Below are positions 8,827 through 17,813 of a DNA stretch of 64,000 nucleotides, in pieces. The translations under genes were made by a program, and so were the position numbers. The stretch's first letter is position 1; the number at the start of each line of letters is the position of its first letter. Under the pieces are notes generated by a model. That model searched no databases, had not been told where the DNA came from, and was given only the letters and a program-made list of their open reading frames with translations. Origin of the DNA: CAVZMI01 sp050011775 (lineage in GTDB: Bacteria > Bacteroidota > Ignavibacteria > UBA10030 > CAVZMI01); the NCBI GenBank assembly GCA_050011775.1, contig JBEKIL010000015.1:18021-82020 (forward strand), read 5' to 3'.

Positions 8827-9289
8827 TCGGAATGTTAAGAGTGTTCCCTTTCTCTTACGATTTATCAGCACCGGATTCGGTGCAGGGTATTCGCCCCTAA
8901 TTCCCGGTACCGTCGGCACTTTAGTAGCACTTATATTTTATGCAATCCCCGGGTTTGAAACGACAATCGTAATGCTGTCCGCGATCGTTGCTGCTTTTAC
9001 AATCGGCACATACGGAGCACATCTGGTTGAAAAGCAGAGCAGTCATGATCCGGGAATTATCGTGATAGATGAAATAGTTGGGATGTGGGTATCGCTGCTT
9101 TTTCTTCCGAAATCGCTAACGATCACAGCGGCTGCATTTATCCTGTTCCGTATCTCCGACATCATTAAACCATGGCCTGCACGCTGGTTCCAGCATAAAT
9201 CTGGCGGATTGGCAATAATGCTTGATGATGTATTTGCTGGGATGTATGTGAATATTGCGATTCAGTTGTGGCTGTGGTTCATCCACTAA
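8792..9289 (+). CDS. pgpA: Phosphatidylglycerophosphatase A
   Basis: This 165-residue membrane phosphatase removes phosphate from phosphatidylglycerophosphate to give phosphatidylglycerol. Family landmarks are GFGAGYSPLIPGTVGTL near the N-terminus, HDPGIIVIDEIVGMW in the middle and FRISDIIKPWPARW followed by GGLAIMLDDVFAG. The first ATG at 8792 overlaps the 3' end of pgsA by 35 bases in a different frame. No closer start fits the conserved N-terminus, so the overlap appears real and suggests coupled translation. Confidence 0.92.
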   Translation: MSAVPESPNQIDRNVKSVPFLLRFISTGFGAGYSPLIPGTVGTLVALIFYAIPGFETTIVMLSAIVAAFTIGTYGAHLVEKQSSHDPGIIVIDEIVGMWVSLLFLPKSLTITAAAFILFRISDIIKPWPARWFQHKSGGLAIMLDDVFAGMYVNIAIQLWLWFIH

Positions 9290-9646
9290 TCGTTTTTTCA
9301 CAGCTTCGAGATGAACAGATAAATCTCAACATGCCGCCCCTATGGCTCGCCTCGCTCCGCTCGGCGGAGCGGGGCCTCGTACCGTTTCGTTAGCGGTTTT
9401 TCTATAAACATGTTGCGCCTACGGCGCTCTTTCACAAAATAGCTTTTCTAGAAACGTTCAGCGCCACGACGCTTATTAACAATCCGACTATTATTCACCG
9501 ATGACGTGCATACAACGCTCATGTATTCACAATACAAAACTCTAAATTCAACATTTCAAAAACCCCGTAGGGGTGATATGTTTATAGAAAAGCATAACAA
9601 AAAAAGGAATGAACCCCGTCGGGGTGATATGTGGAAAAAGGATAAA
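9290..9646. repeat. Left flank of transposase: REP-like repeats
   Basis: There is no gene here. Positions 9321-9432 hold a repeat beginning AATCTCAACATGCCGCCCCT, with a central palindrome GCTCCGCTCGGCGGAGCGGGG and the box TTTTTCTATAAACATGTTGC. A close direct copy lies at 10179-10288 on the other side of the transposase gene. Two short boxes, CCCCGTAGGGGTGATATG (near 9563) and CCCCGTCGGGGTGATATG (near 9613), are the reverse-oriented form of the same element; the first continues into TTTATAGAAAAG, the complement of the CTATAAA box. Confidence 0.75.
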
Positions 9647-10114
9647 TCAATCTATCGCGATCCATTTAAAAAGATATTCTTCGTTATACGCAACATTGTA
9701 TTCCTGTAGTATCGCAATGTATTCTTCCTTAAAATTCCTCTTTTTGTGATGGTATTCTTGATTCGTGATGTAATGAATAATCCTATCAAGATCTCCTTCA
9801 CCGCACGAAAACACACCGAACCCCTCCTGCCAATTAAATCGACATTTTAATAATCTGTATTCATTGATAAAGCGGGAAGAATTCGCCTTAATATCCCTTA
9901 CAATTGTCGAGACTGCAATATCCGGTTTTAATCCAAGTAGAATATGGGTATGATCAGGCATGCAACATATTGATATCAATTTCTGGTTTTTATTTGTAAC
10001 TATCCCGGATATATATTTTTGCATTTCTTCACGAACCCCCGAGGAAATGAGATTCAAGCGATTCTGGACAGCAAATATAACATGGAAATAGATTTTCGAA
10101 AATGTGTTTGCCAT
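9647..10114 (-). CDS. REP-associated tyrosine transposase (IS200/Y1 family)
   Basis: This 155-residue protein is of the Y1 HUH transposase superfamily. It starts MANTFSKIYFHVIFAVQNR, the usual beginning of this family, so ATG 10114 is preferred to the start 33 bases upstream. The HUH motif is in CMPDHTHILLGL (HTH, about residue 60), and the candidate catalytic tyrosine region follows in IHYITNQEYHHKKRNF (about residues 120-135). There is no accessory TnpB. Copies of a palindromic repeat lie on both sides, in the arrangement expected for a RAYT that mobilises REP sequences rather than for a full insertion sequence. Confidence 0.85.
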   Translation of the reverse strand: MANTFSKIYFHVIFAVQNRLNLISSGVREEMQKYISGIVTNKNQKLISICCMPDHTHILLGLKPDIAVSTIVRDIKANSSRFINEYRLLKCRFNWQEGFGVFSCGEGDLDRIIHYITNQEYHHKKRNFKEEYIAILQEYNVAYNEEYLFKWIAID

Positions 10115-10513
10115 GGCATGAATAATGAAAATGTTGATTGGAGTCAAAAAAATCCATTCGCCGAATTTTTCCCTTAATAAATCTCAACATATCGCCCCGA
10201 TGGCTCGCCTCGCTCCGCTCGGCGGAGCGGGGGCTCGTTTCGCTTTCCGATGGCTTTTCTATAAACATATCGCGCCTGCAGCGCTCATTTATACTCTCGC
10301 AATCCTTATATTACATAGAACGAAAGCAGGTTACATATATCACCCCGATTGAGCTTGTTTCGCTTTCCGATGGTTTTTCTATGAACATACCGCGCCTTCC
10401 GCCTACACTACGTTCCGGCGGACATGTCAAAAATCCATACGGATCATTTTTAACCGTTATTTTAAGGAAAAAATTATCTTTGTTTATCATTCATCCCAAT
10501 CGTATATTATTCC
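10115..10513. repeat. Right flank of transposase: REP-like repeats
   Basis: There is no gene here. Positions 10179-10288 are a direct copy of the left repeat (AATCTCAACATATCGCCCC..., palindrome GCTCCGCTCGGCGGAGCGGGG, then TTTTCTATAAACATATCGCG). A shorter copy without the palindrome lies at about 10340-10396 (CACCCCGATTGAGC ... GGTTTTTCTATGAACATACC). The shared TTTCGCTTTCCGATGG of the second and third copies shows that these two are closest to each other. Confidence 0.75.
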
Positions 10514-11764
10514 ATGCGTGCAGAAATCATTACCATAGGTGACGAACTTCTGATCGGTCAGGTTATCAATACCAACCAGGCCTTCATAGCCGAAAAATTG
10601 AACAGCGTCGGGATTGCCGTCGCCCGGATGACCACCGTCGGTGACGATGAAGAAATGATGCTGAAGGCATTTAAAAACGCGTACCGAACATATGATGTTG
10701 TGTGCGTAACGGGAGGATTGGGACCGACTCACGATGATATTACAAAGAAAGTTATCTGCAAATTCTTTCAGACCGATCTGATCATGGATCAGGGAATCCT
10801 CGAGAATATCAAGGCAATCCTGGGTAGACGGAATATACCCCTATTAAAAGCGTCCGAGGAACAAGCAATGGTCCCCGGGGGATGTACTGTATTTCCGAAC
10901 AGTATGGGTTCCGCACCGGGTATTTTGTTTGATCGCGATGGAAAATTTTTCATCGCAATGCCCGGCGTACCGTTTGAAATGAAAAGTATCATGGAAGAAT
11001 CCGTTGTACCGTATTTCCGGACACATGCATCCGGACACGTGATACTGCATCATACTTTAAAGACAACAGGTATTGCCGAATCAGTGCTTGCGTCACGGCT
11101 TGGAAATGTCGAGGAATTCCTTGACGGGGCAACCCTCGCGTTTCTGCCATCGCCACAGGGAACACGCCTGCGCATAACCGTCAACGAGCCGTCGGTTCCT
11201 GCAGCTGAGAAGAAAATTCAGGAAGTAGAACAACAGATCCGCGCGAAAGTCGATAAATATATTTATGCGACAGGCGAAGAAGATCTCGAGGAAATAGTCG
11301 GGCACATCCTGAAGGAACGGAAAATGACGATTGCTGTGGCCGAATCGTGTACCGGCGGGATGATAGCAGACCGTTTGACGAATGTTCCGGGAAGTTCGGA
11401 ATACCTCGAACGGGGAGTCGTAACATATAGCAATGCTTCGAAGATTGAACTGCTCGGTGTTCCGTCTGAGCTCATTATCCGGCATGGCGCGGTAAGCCGT
11501 GAAGTAGCTCTTGCCATGGCTGAGGGAATCCGAAAAACCGCCAAGACGACAATCGGCATTTCCACGACGGGTATAGCCGGACCGTCGGGCGGCACGCCTG
11601 AAAAGCCGGTCGGTCTTGTCTGGATCGGTTATGCAGATACGGAAAGTTCATTTGCGCTTCAATTTAATTTCGGCAATAACCGGATGCGGACAAAAGAGCG
11701 GGCTTCACAAGCGGCACTGGAGCTGGTGAGGAGAAAAATCCTTTCGATTGCTCTGGAACAATAG
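10514..11764 (+). CDS. cinA: CinA: competence/damage-inducible protein, NMN amidohydrolase type
   Basis: This 416-residue protein has the two-domain CinA layout. The N-terminal MoCF-like domain starts MRAEIITIGDELLIGQV and has CVTGGLGPTHDD and the AMPGVPFEM loop. The C-terminal CinA domain (about residue 260 on) has AVAESCTGGMIADRLT, GVVTYSN and GIAGPSGGTPEKPVGLV, the active-site region of nicotinamide-mononucleotide deamidase. It probably salvages NMN to nicotinate mononucleotide for NAD recycling. In many bacteria cinA neighbours thpR and recA, and the same order is seen here. The intergenic gap to thpR is about 210 bases. Confidence 0.93.
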   Translation: MRAEIITIGDELLIGQVINTNQAFIAEKLNSVGIAVARMTTVGDDEEMMLKAFKNAYRTYDVVCVTGGLGPTHDDITKKVICKFFQTDLIMDQGILENIKAILGRRNIPLLKASEEQAMVPGGCTVFPNSMGSAPGILFDRDGKFFIAMPGVPFEMKSIMEESVVPYFRTHASGHVILHHTLKTTGIAESVLASRLGNVEEFLDGATLAFLPSPQGTRLRITVNEPSVPAAEKKIQEVEQQIRAKVDKYIYATGEEDLEEIVGHILKERKMTIAVAESCTGGMIADRLTNVPGSSEYLERGVVTYSNASKIELLGVPSELIIRHGAVSREVALAMAEGIRKTAKTTIGISTTGIAGPSGGTPEKPVGLVWIGYADTESSFALQFNFGNNRMRTKERASQAALELVRRKILSIALEQ

Positions 11765-11976
11765 ACTACAACATTTATAATGAATAGAATAGTAAGCCCC
11801 ATACTCTGTGACCTTTGTGGACCCTCTGAGTCCTCTGTGTCAGTGCTCTTATTATTAATTTCGATTTTAAAAAGAGAGCACCGTACCACTCATTGCCCTG
11901 AATAATGCTGTGGTATTATATTTTAGAAAAAGAAATTATATATTCATCGCCCACGGAGTTAAAATAACTAAGACAA

Positions 11977-12543
11977 ATGGCATCAATCCGCACATTCATA
12001 GCGATCCCGACTCCCGACAATGTCAGGCAAGTGTTGAGCGAAATTCAGGCTGAATTGAAGACCTCGCGTGCCGAGGTCAAATGGGAACCGCACGAAAAGC
12101 TCCATATTACACTTCGTTTTCTAGGAAATGTCGACGAGCGTCAACTCCCTCAACTGATGACCGAATGTTCAAATGTCGTCTGTAACCTCCCATCGTTCTC
12201 TTTAATATACGAGGGACTCGGTTGTTTTCCCGATACACGAAACCCACGCATAATCTGGGCCGGTTCACATAATGATGATGGGACACTTGTCCGGATAAAA
12301 AAAAATATAGACGATATTGTAGTACGATATGGTTTTGAACGCGAAAATAGGTCATTTCACCCCCATATCACTCTAGCAAGAGTAAAGGGAAGACAAAATA
12401 TTCCGAGCTTGATTAAAATGTTCCAAAGCGTTACATTTGAACCACATCCAGTAATCATCGATGAGGTTCACTTCATGAAGAGTGAGCTTCGTTCTACCGG
12501 CTCCATTTACACAAGAATGCAAATCATTGCACTACAAAGATAA
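11977..12543 (+). CDS. thpR: RNA 2',3'-cyclic phosphodiesterase (2H family)
   Basis: This 188-residue protein has the 2H phosphoesterase fold with its two catalytic HxTx motifs, HITL (about residue 42, followed by RFLGNVD) and HITL (about residue 128, in FHPHITLARVKG). It opens 2',3'-cyclic phosphate ends of RNA and was once described as a 2'-5' RNA ligase. It ends 9 bases before recA; the recA ribosome-binding site starts in its stop codon, so the two are in one transcription unit. Confidence 0.92.
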   Translation: MASIRTFIAIPTPDNVRQVLSEIQAELKTSRAEVKWEPHEKLHITLRFLGNVDERQLPQLMTECSNVVCNLPSFSLIYEGLGCFPDTRNPRIIWAGSHNDDGTLVRIKKNIDDIVVRYGFERENRSFHPHITLARVKGRQNIPSLIKMFQSVTFEPHPVIIDEVHFMKSELRSTGSIYTRMQIIALQR

Positions 12544-12552
12544 GGAGTTCGC

Positions 12553-13647
12553 ATGGCTGATGAGAGCACAAAAACACAGCGTCTGCAAGCATTAAAAAAC
12601 GCAATCGACCAGATTGAAAAAGAGCATGGCAAAGGTGCTGTCATGCGGCTTGGAGAAGGTCCGGTCGCCAAGATTGAATCAATCTCCACCGGCTCGATTT
12701 CACTTGATGCCGCTCTGGGCATCGGGGGCGTCCCTAGGGGAAGGGTAATCGAAATCTATGGTCCTGAATCATCGGGGAAAACGACCCTGTGTCTCCATAT
12801 TATTACCGAAGCTCAAAAGGCGGGAGGGCTTGCTGCGTTCATTGATGCTGAAAATGCAATGGATATGGGATATGCAAAACGTCTCGGTGTAAACGTGAAC
12901 GACCTTCTTCTTTCCCAACCCGAATTTGGAGAGCAGGCGCTGGAGATCGTGGAAACACTCGTTCGAAGCGGCGCATTGGATGTTATCGTCATCGATTCTG
13001 TTGCAGCACTTACTCCGCGCGCCGAGATCGAGGGGGAGATGGGCGATCCACAAATGGGTATACAGGCACGGCTTATGTCACAGGCACTACGGAAATTGAC
13101 TTCTGCAATTGCCAAATCGAACACTTCCGTCATCTTCACTAACCAGCTTCGCATGAAAATCGGCGTGATGTTCGGCAATCCGGAAACGACAACGGGTGGG
13201 AATGCCCTCAAGTTTTATGCATCGGTTCGGATGGATGTCAGACGGATCGAAGCATTGAAAGACGGCACGAACGTCATCGGCAACAGAACAAAAGTGAAAG
13301 TTGTGAAGAATAAAGTCGCACCACCGTTCCGAGAAGCACAATTTGATATTCTTTATAATGAAGGCATTTCAAAACTCGGCGACCTGATCGATACGGCGGT
13401 CGAGTTGAACGTAATACAGAAGAGTGGTGCCTGGTTCTCGTACGGTCCCGAGCGTATCGGCCAGGGGCGGGAAGCAGTAAAGAAATATCTGCAGGAATCA
13501 CCAAAAATGATGACGGAAGTTGAGAATACCGTACGTGCAAAGCTTGGTCTCCCTCAGCGGCAGATCGCGACACCGCCGACGACACCACCAAAACCTGAAA
13601 AAGTCGAACCACCACAGACTGCTAAGAAACCGGCACAAAAACCATAG
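12553..13647 (+). CDS. recA: Recombinase RecA
   Basis: RecA (364 residues) is the strand-exchange ATPase of homologous recombination and the SOS co-protease. Landmarks are KNAIDQIEKEHGKGAVMRLG, Walker A GPESSGKTT (about 66-74), Walker B VIVIDSVAALTP, the L1/L2 loop region (GDPQMGIQARLMSQALRKLT, GNPETTTGGNALKFYASVRM) and the DNA-binding C-terminal lobe. The tail of about 30 residues is rich in Pro and Lys (TPPTTPPKPEK) rather than acidic. AAGGAG lies 9 bases upstream. The gene begins a packed run that includes recX two genes downstream. Confidence 0.98.
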   Translation: MADESTKTQRLQALKNAIDQIEKEHGKGAVMRLGEGPVAKIESISTGSISLDAALGIGGVPRGRVIEIYGPESSGKTTLCLHIITEAQKAGGLAAFIDAENAMDMGYAKRLGVNVNDLLLSQPEFGEQALEIVETLVRSGALDVIVIDSVAALTPRAEIEGEMGDPQMGIQARLMSQALRKLTSAIAKSNTSVIFTNQLRMKIGVMFGNPETTTGGNALKFYASVRMDVRRIEALKDGTNVIGNRTKVKVVKNKVAPPFREAQFDILYNEGISKLGDLIDTAVELNVIQKSGAWFSYGPERIGQGREAVKKYLQESPKMMTEVENTVRAKLGLPQRQIATPPTTPPKPEKVEPPQTAKKPAQKP

Positions 13648-13660
13648 GATCACGTCTCAA

Positions 13661-14347
13661 ATGCCGCATATAGAAACTCACTTTACCGGATCGGAGACAG
13701 TCCGTGATATTGTAATAGGAATGTCGGATGGCCTAACCGTTCCTTTCGCTCTTGCAGCCGGACTGACAGGTGCCGTGGTTGCCTCGGGGATCATTGTAAC
13801 CGCGGGACTTGCAGAGATTGCAGCCGGTTCGATAGCGATGGGACTGGGCGGATACCTCGCTGCCAAAAGTGAGGCTGAGCATTATGATTCAGAAAGACTT
13901 CGTGAACAACGTGAAGTAAAAGAAATCCCGGAAGAAGAAAAAGCTGAAATTACAAGGGTGTTCGAGGAATACGGAATAACGGAAGAGGAAAGTAAAATAG
14001 TCGTCTCAGCACTCAGCCGAAGGCCCGAGGAATGGATTGATTTTATGATGCGTTTTGAACTCGGCCTTGAAAAACCAAATCCCCGGAGGGCGTTGACAAG
14101 TGCCCTGACAATTGCCGGAGCGTATATTACAGGGGGATTCATACCACTTGGTCCTTACATGCTTTTCTCGAGCATTCGGACAGCTCTCTGGATGTCTGTT
14201 GTAGTAACGTTTCTTGCACTCATTATCTTCGGATACGTTAAAGGCCGTTTTACCGGAGTGGCTCCGTTTCGAAGCGCATTCCAGACTGTTCTTATAGGTG
14301 GATTGGCAGCGATAACAGCCTTCGGACTTGCACGTTTGTTTTCGTAA
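13661..14347 (+). CDS. VIT1/CCC1-family metal ion transporter
   Basis: This 228-residue membrane protein has the fold of the vacuolar iron/manganese transporter family. It starts with an amphipathic segment followed by RDIVIGMSDGLTVPFALAAG, the classic first membrane helix, then AEIAAGSIAMGLGGYLAAKS and a cytosolic acidic region (about residues 75-110, many Glu) that would bind metal. Three more hydrophobic segments follow. The start at 13661 is 14 bases after recA; an open frame runs further upstream inside recA but has no support. Its place between recA and recX is unusual. It probably exports or stores Fe(II) or Mn(II). Confidence 0.85.
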   Translation: MPHIETHFTGSETVRDIVIGMSDGLTVPFALAAGLTGAVVASGIIVTAGLAEIAAGSIAMGLGGYLAAKSEAEHYDSERLREQREVKEIPEEEKAEITRVFEEYGITEEESKIVVSALSRRPEEWIDFMMRFELGLEKPNPRRALTSALTIAGAYITGGFIPLGPYMLFSSIRTALWMSVVVTFLALIIFGYVKGRFTGVAPFRSAFQTVLIGGLAAITAFGLARLFS

Positions 14348-14360
14348 AGCGAATCTTTTA

Positions 14361-15002
14361 ATGCGAATTACTGCGATAGAACCGCAGAAGAAGGATCCGG
14401 CACGGAAAAATCTCATCGTCAATGGGAAATTTCTCTTCGGCATCAGCACCGATGTTCTCATTCAGTTAGGACTTCGACGCGGGGATCAGGTTGACGAAAG
14501 TCTCATAGCAAAAATCCATGCAGCTGAAGAGCTCTTTCAGGCAAAGCGGAAGGCGCTCGATTATCTCTCGCGGCGAATGCACAGTGAAAAAGAACTGAAT
14601 CAAAAACTTCAGAAAAAAGGGTTCTCGGCTGATACAATCCTTAGACTTATTGACGATTTCCGTTCGTCCGGCTATCTCAACGATACACAATTCGCCGTAG
14701 CCTATGTTACAGATTGTTTGCAGAAGCGCCCGATCGGGCGACGGTCGCTCTTCCAGCGATTGCGTCTCAAGGGTATCCACAAGGAAATTATCGACAATGT
14801 ACTGACGGCCACGCTTGAAACCCAGAAAGAAGAAACAATTGCCCTGGCTGTCGCAAGAAAAAAACTCAGGGTTTCACGATCACAATTTGAAAGACTCGAT
14901 CTCAATAAACAAAAACAGAGACTTGCACAATTTCTCGCTCAACGTGGATTCGAATGGGAAATCATAGGTCATGTCGTGAACGAGGTATTACACAAGGAAT
15001 GA
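14361..15002 (+). CDS. recX: Regulatory protein RecX
   Basis: This 213-residue protein is a RecX-family modulator of RecA filaments. The tandem three-helix repeats are visible: LDYLSRRMHSEKELNQKLQKKG, LIDDFRSSGYLNDTQFAVAY and KRPIGRRSLFQRLRLKGI, then a last repeat FLAQRGFEWEIIGHVVNE. The beginning MRITAIEPQKKDPARKNLIV gives the N-terminal strand seen in longer RecX proteins. The start at 14361 is 13 bases after the transporter stop; an upstream codon at 14328 would overlap that gene. Being in the recA transcription unit fits co-regulation. Confidence 0.88.
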   Translation: MRITAIEPQKKDPARKNLIVNGKFLFGISTDVLIQLGLRRGDQVDESLIAKIHAAEELFQAKRKALDYLSRRMHSEKELNQKLQKKGFSADTILRLIDDFRSSGYLNDTQFAVAYVTDCLQKRPIGRRSLFQRLRLKGIHKEIIDNVLTATLETQKEETIALAVARKKLRVSRSQFERLDLNKQKQRLAQFLAQRGFEWEIIGHVVNEVLHKE

Positions 15003-15008
15003 GAATTT

Positions 15009-16061
15009 ATGCTTCATGCATTTCTATCATCGAATATTGGTAAGGTAACGGTTGTTCTCATTGTTGTTACCCTTGCACTATTTATTGCAGCGCAATTTTT
15101 AAGTATCGGGATTCTTGTGCTGATTTCCGGAATAATCACATTTTTCCTCTGGCCGATTGTCGAATGGTTCGAACGGCACATGGTTTCACGCACTATTAGC
15201 ATACTGGGAATTTTTATAGTGGGTTTTGGATCTATTGCCTGGATTATCTCCCTATTACTACCTGTGCTCATCAGTGACCTCTCAGTACTTGGAAACACTG
15301 TCCAGCAGTTTCCATTCGCGGCACGAATACGCGGGATAGAGGAAGAAATCCGAAAAATAATCCCTATGATCCATCCGGGAGATATCAGCTCCCGCATCCA
15401 GTCGGGACTCACTTCGCTCATCTCGCAGGCCATGGATATTCTTTCAAACGTCGCCTCGATTATAACGTTTGCAACCATCATTCCCTTCATCGTATTTTTC
15501 CTGCTTAAAGATGGTCCCCAGATGCAAAAGGGATTTGTGGAACTCATCCCGAACCGATATTTTGAGATGGGACTGAATGTCCTCTACAAAATTCGCACCC
15601 AGCTAAAACAATATATCCGTGGAGTGATAATTGAGGCGATCATAGTCGGGTCTCTTGTAACCATTGGCCTGTTGTTGTTCGGAATCCAGAACGCACCGGT
15701 ACTCGGACTTGTCTCCATGATCCTAAATCTCATACCGTATATCGGTCCGTTAATAAGCGCTATCAGCGCAATAGTCGTGTCTATGAACCAGTTTGGTGGA
15801 TTGACTATGGTGTTTCCGTTAGCTCTTATGTTCATTGGAATTCGTTTGTTTGACGATATGATCATAATCCCATTTCTTTACTCACGGAGTGTCGAGACAC
15901 ATCCGGTTGCCGTGATTTTGTACATCTTTATCGGTAGCCAGCTCATCGGTGTTATCGGGATGGTTCTTGCTATTCCGGTTGCGACAGTCATAAAAGTCAT
16001 TATGAAAGAAACATACTGGGGACTCGAACATTACCAGCTCGCTCATCAGCAAAACCAATGA
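15009..16061 (+). CDS. AI-2E family permease (first of two)
   Basis: This 350-residue membrane protein is of the UPF0118/AI-2E family. It has a hydrophobic N-terminus, the long periplasmic-type helical region (about residues 75-140), the conserved IPFIVFFLLKDGPQMQKGFVELIPNRYFE block and the C-terminal segments with LNLIPYIGPLISAISA and GMVLAIPVATVIKVI. The family contains exporters of different small molecules and Na+/H+ antiporters; transport of autoinducer-2 is not implied. It starts 6 bases after recX and overlaps the next gene by four bases (ATGA). The next gene is a diverged paralogue. Confidence 0.85.
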   Translation: MLHAFLSSNIGKVTVVLIVVTLALFIAAQFLSIGILVLISGIITFFLWPIVEWFERHMVSRTISILGIFIVGFGSIAWIISLLLPVLISDLSVLGNTVQQFPFAARIRGIEEEIRKIIPMIHPGDISSRIQSGLTSLISQAMDILSNVASIITFATIIPFIVFFLLKDGPQMQKGFVELIPNRYFEMGLNVLYKIRTQLKQYIRGVIIEAIIVGSLVTIGLLLFGIQNAPVLGLVSMILNLIPYIGPLISAISAIVVSMNQFGGLTMVFPLALMFIGIRLFDDMIIIPFLYSRSVETHPVAVILYIFIGSQLIGVIGMVLAIPVATVIKVIMKETYWGLEHYQLAHQQNQ

Positions 16062-17119
16062 CCCATCTACCGGCCCATATCGTTAAGAAAATTGCGCTTC
16101 TGTTGACAGCGTTAGCCTGTATTCTATGGCTCGGGGGCTTTTTTGCGGAAATTTCAATGATCGTATTGTTGGCATTTCTACTCTCGTTCATTCTTACTCC
16201 ATTCGTTGACTATCTGGAACAGCATGGTTTTAGAAGGACTGCCGCAACTATTTTCGCCTTCTTGGGAATTGGTGCACTTTTAGGTATTGCATTATGGATC
16301 GCTGTGCCGTTATTTATAAGTCAGATTAAATTACTTGCCGATATGATGAAACATGTGAATATGGAACAGCAGCTACTCGCTATCGGTCAGGAAATCGAAC
16401 ACCGCGTCCCCTATTTAAAAGCAGTTGATGTCGCCCGGGGTGTAAACGAGGCGGCAAGCGATCTAATGAGCGGAGTATTGAGCAATATTTCTAAAATATT
16501 TTCACTCCTGATGCTTATGGCAATTGTGCCGTTCATTGCTTTTTTTATCGTCCGCGATGGGCGAAAGTCGTTGAAAGCGCTGATCGAACGGGTCCCTAAT
16601 CGCTACTTCGAAATCACTCTAAACCTTGTCGACCGACTCGGACACGAACTTGCCGGGTATATACGGGGATGGCTGCTCGACTCGTTCGTCGTCGGTATCT
16701 TGATGATCATTGGATATTTCATCATAGGGATGGAGTACGCATTCGTTCTCGGGGTTGTCGCCGGGATCACAAATCTGATTCCCTACGTCGGTCCTGTTGC
16801 CGGCATTGTTCCTGCTGTTATTATAGCCGTGCTCCAAGGAGGAAATAGCGCACTAGTTGTCAATATTATTATCCTGACCCTCGTCGTTCAGCTCGTCGAT
16901 AATACAGCAATCCAGCCATGGGCCTTTGCAACGGCAGTCAACATGCATCCCCTCTCGGTACTGATCATCGTTCTAATTGGAAACGAATTCGGGGGTATAA
17001 TCGGAATGCTTCTGGCAATACCAATCGCTACAATCATCAAGGTGACTGCGAAGCAGGCATACTGGGGCTTCACTCATTACACAATAACAAAAACCGAGCG
17101 CATACCACTGCACCGATGA
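16058..17119 (+). CDS. AI-2E family permease (second of two)
   Basis: This 353-residue paralogue of the preceding gene shares the order of motifs: IVPFIAFFIVRDGRKSLKAL, then ERVPNRYFE, then TNLIPYVGPVAGIVPA and GMLLAIPIATIIKV. The two copies differ enough for the duplication to be old. ATGA overlaps on both sides (with the first permease and with the exonuclease gene) point to translational coupling and near-equal expression, which would fit a hetero-oligomer, though this is inference. The transported substrate is unknown. Confidence 0.85.
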   Translation: MTHLPAHIVKKIALLLTALACILWLGGFFAEISMIVLLAFLLSFILTPFVDYLEQHGFRRTAATIFAFLGIGALLGIALWIAVPLFISQIKLLADMMKHVNMEQQLLAIGQEIEHRVPYLKAVDVARGVNEAASDLMSGVLSNISKIFSLLMLMAIVPFIAFFIVRDGRKSLKALIERVPNRYFEITLNLVDRLGHELAGYIRGWLLDSFVVGILMIIGYFIIGMEYAFVLGVVAGITNLIPYVGPVAGIVPAVIIAVLQGGNSALVVNIIILTLVVQLVDNTAIQPWAFATAVNMHPLSVLIIVLIGNEFGGIIGMLLAIPIATIIKVTAKQAYWGFTHYTITKTERIPLHR

Positions 17120-17796
17120 ACAGACTAGTTTTTGATATCGAAACACTTGCCTTCCCGCTCGAACAATTCGACGAGATACAGCAGGAGTACCTTCTCCGAT
17201 TTGCACAGGATGATGAACAGCGCACTGAAACACTCCAAAAACTCAACCTTTACCCTCTGACTGCACAGATTATTGCCATCGGCCTTCTCAACCCGGATAC
17301 CAACCATGGTAAAATTCTATATCAAGCCGATACCGAAGGACATTATGTCAGCGACGACGGCCAGATCGATTATATCAGCGGTACGGAAAACGATTTGCTT
17401 TCTCATTTCTGGGATGTTGTGACTAAATACGATCAATTCATTACATTCAACGGACGGGCATTCGATTGTCCTTTCATAATGCTTCGTTCGGCAATCCGCG
17501 GTGTGAAACCTACAAGAAACCTTATTCCCTATCGATATGATACCCGGATCCACTGCGATTTGCTCGACCAACTTTCATACTATGGAGCGACAAAAAAATT
17601 CAATCTCGATTTTTATTGTAAACAGTTCGGTATTGAAAGTCCAAAGAGCCATGGTATTACAGGACTCGACATGGAAACTTTATTCACAGGGGGTAGATAT
17701 AAAGAAATCGCCGAATATTGCCTCGGTGACATCCGGGCAACGGCGCTTCTTTTTCAAAAATGGAATTCTTTCTTAAATCTTGATAATCATTCATGA
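17116..17796 (+). CDS. PolB-like 3'-5' exonuclease domain protein (RNase H fold)
   Basis: This 226-residue protein starts MNRLVFDIETLAFPLEQFDE. DIE is the first acidic motif of DEDD exonucleases. The second is in ITFNGRAFDCPFIMLRS (about residues 112-128; N-G-R-x-FD), and the third in IAEYCLGDIRATALLF (about residues 197-212; Y-C..D). It matches the family described as predicted 3'-5' exonucleases related to the PolB proofreading domain. The start at 17116 gives an ATGA overlap with the permease; an upstream open frame exists but would run through the permease gene. Its place in the recA cluster suggests a DNA-repair job. Confidence 0.82.
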   Translation: MNRLVFDIETLAFPLEQFDEIQQEYLLRFAQDDEQRTETLQKLNLYPLTAQIIAIGLLNPDTNHGKILYQADTEGHYVSDDGQIDYISGTENDLLSHFWDVVTKYDQFITFNGRAFDCPFIMLRSAIRGVKPTRNLIPYRYDTRIHCDLLDQLSYYGATKKFNLDFYCKQFGIESPKSHGITGLDMETLFTGGRYKEIAEYCLGDIRATALLFQKWNSFLNLDNHS

Positions 17797-17813
17797 TCAT
17801 CCACGGAGAGAAT

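Noticed and set aside
10125..10542. Plus-strand frames of 75-134 codons around the right REP-like repeats
   Set aside because: Their translations consist mainly of repeat sequence (LASLRSAERG, RFAFRWLFYKH) and overlap the start of cinA.
13520..13660. Upstream extension of the VIT1-type gene into recA
   Set aside because: The extension overlaps the recA 3' end, is rich in Arg and His from the shifted frame, and is not needed. The family N-terminus begins at 13661.
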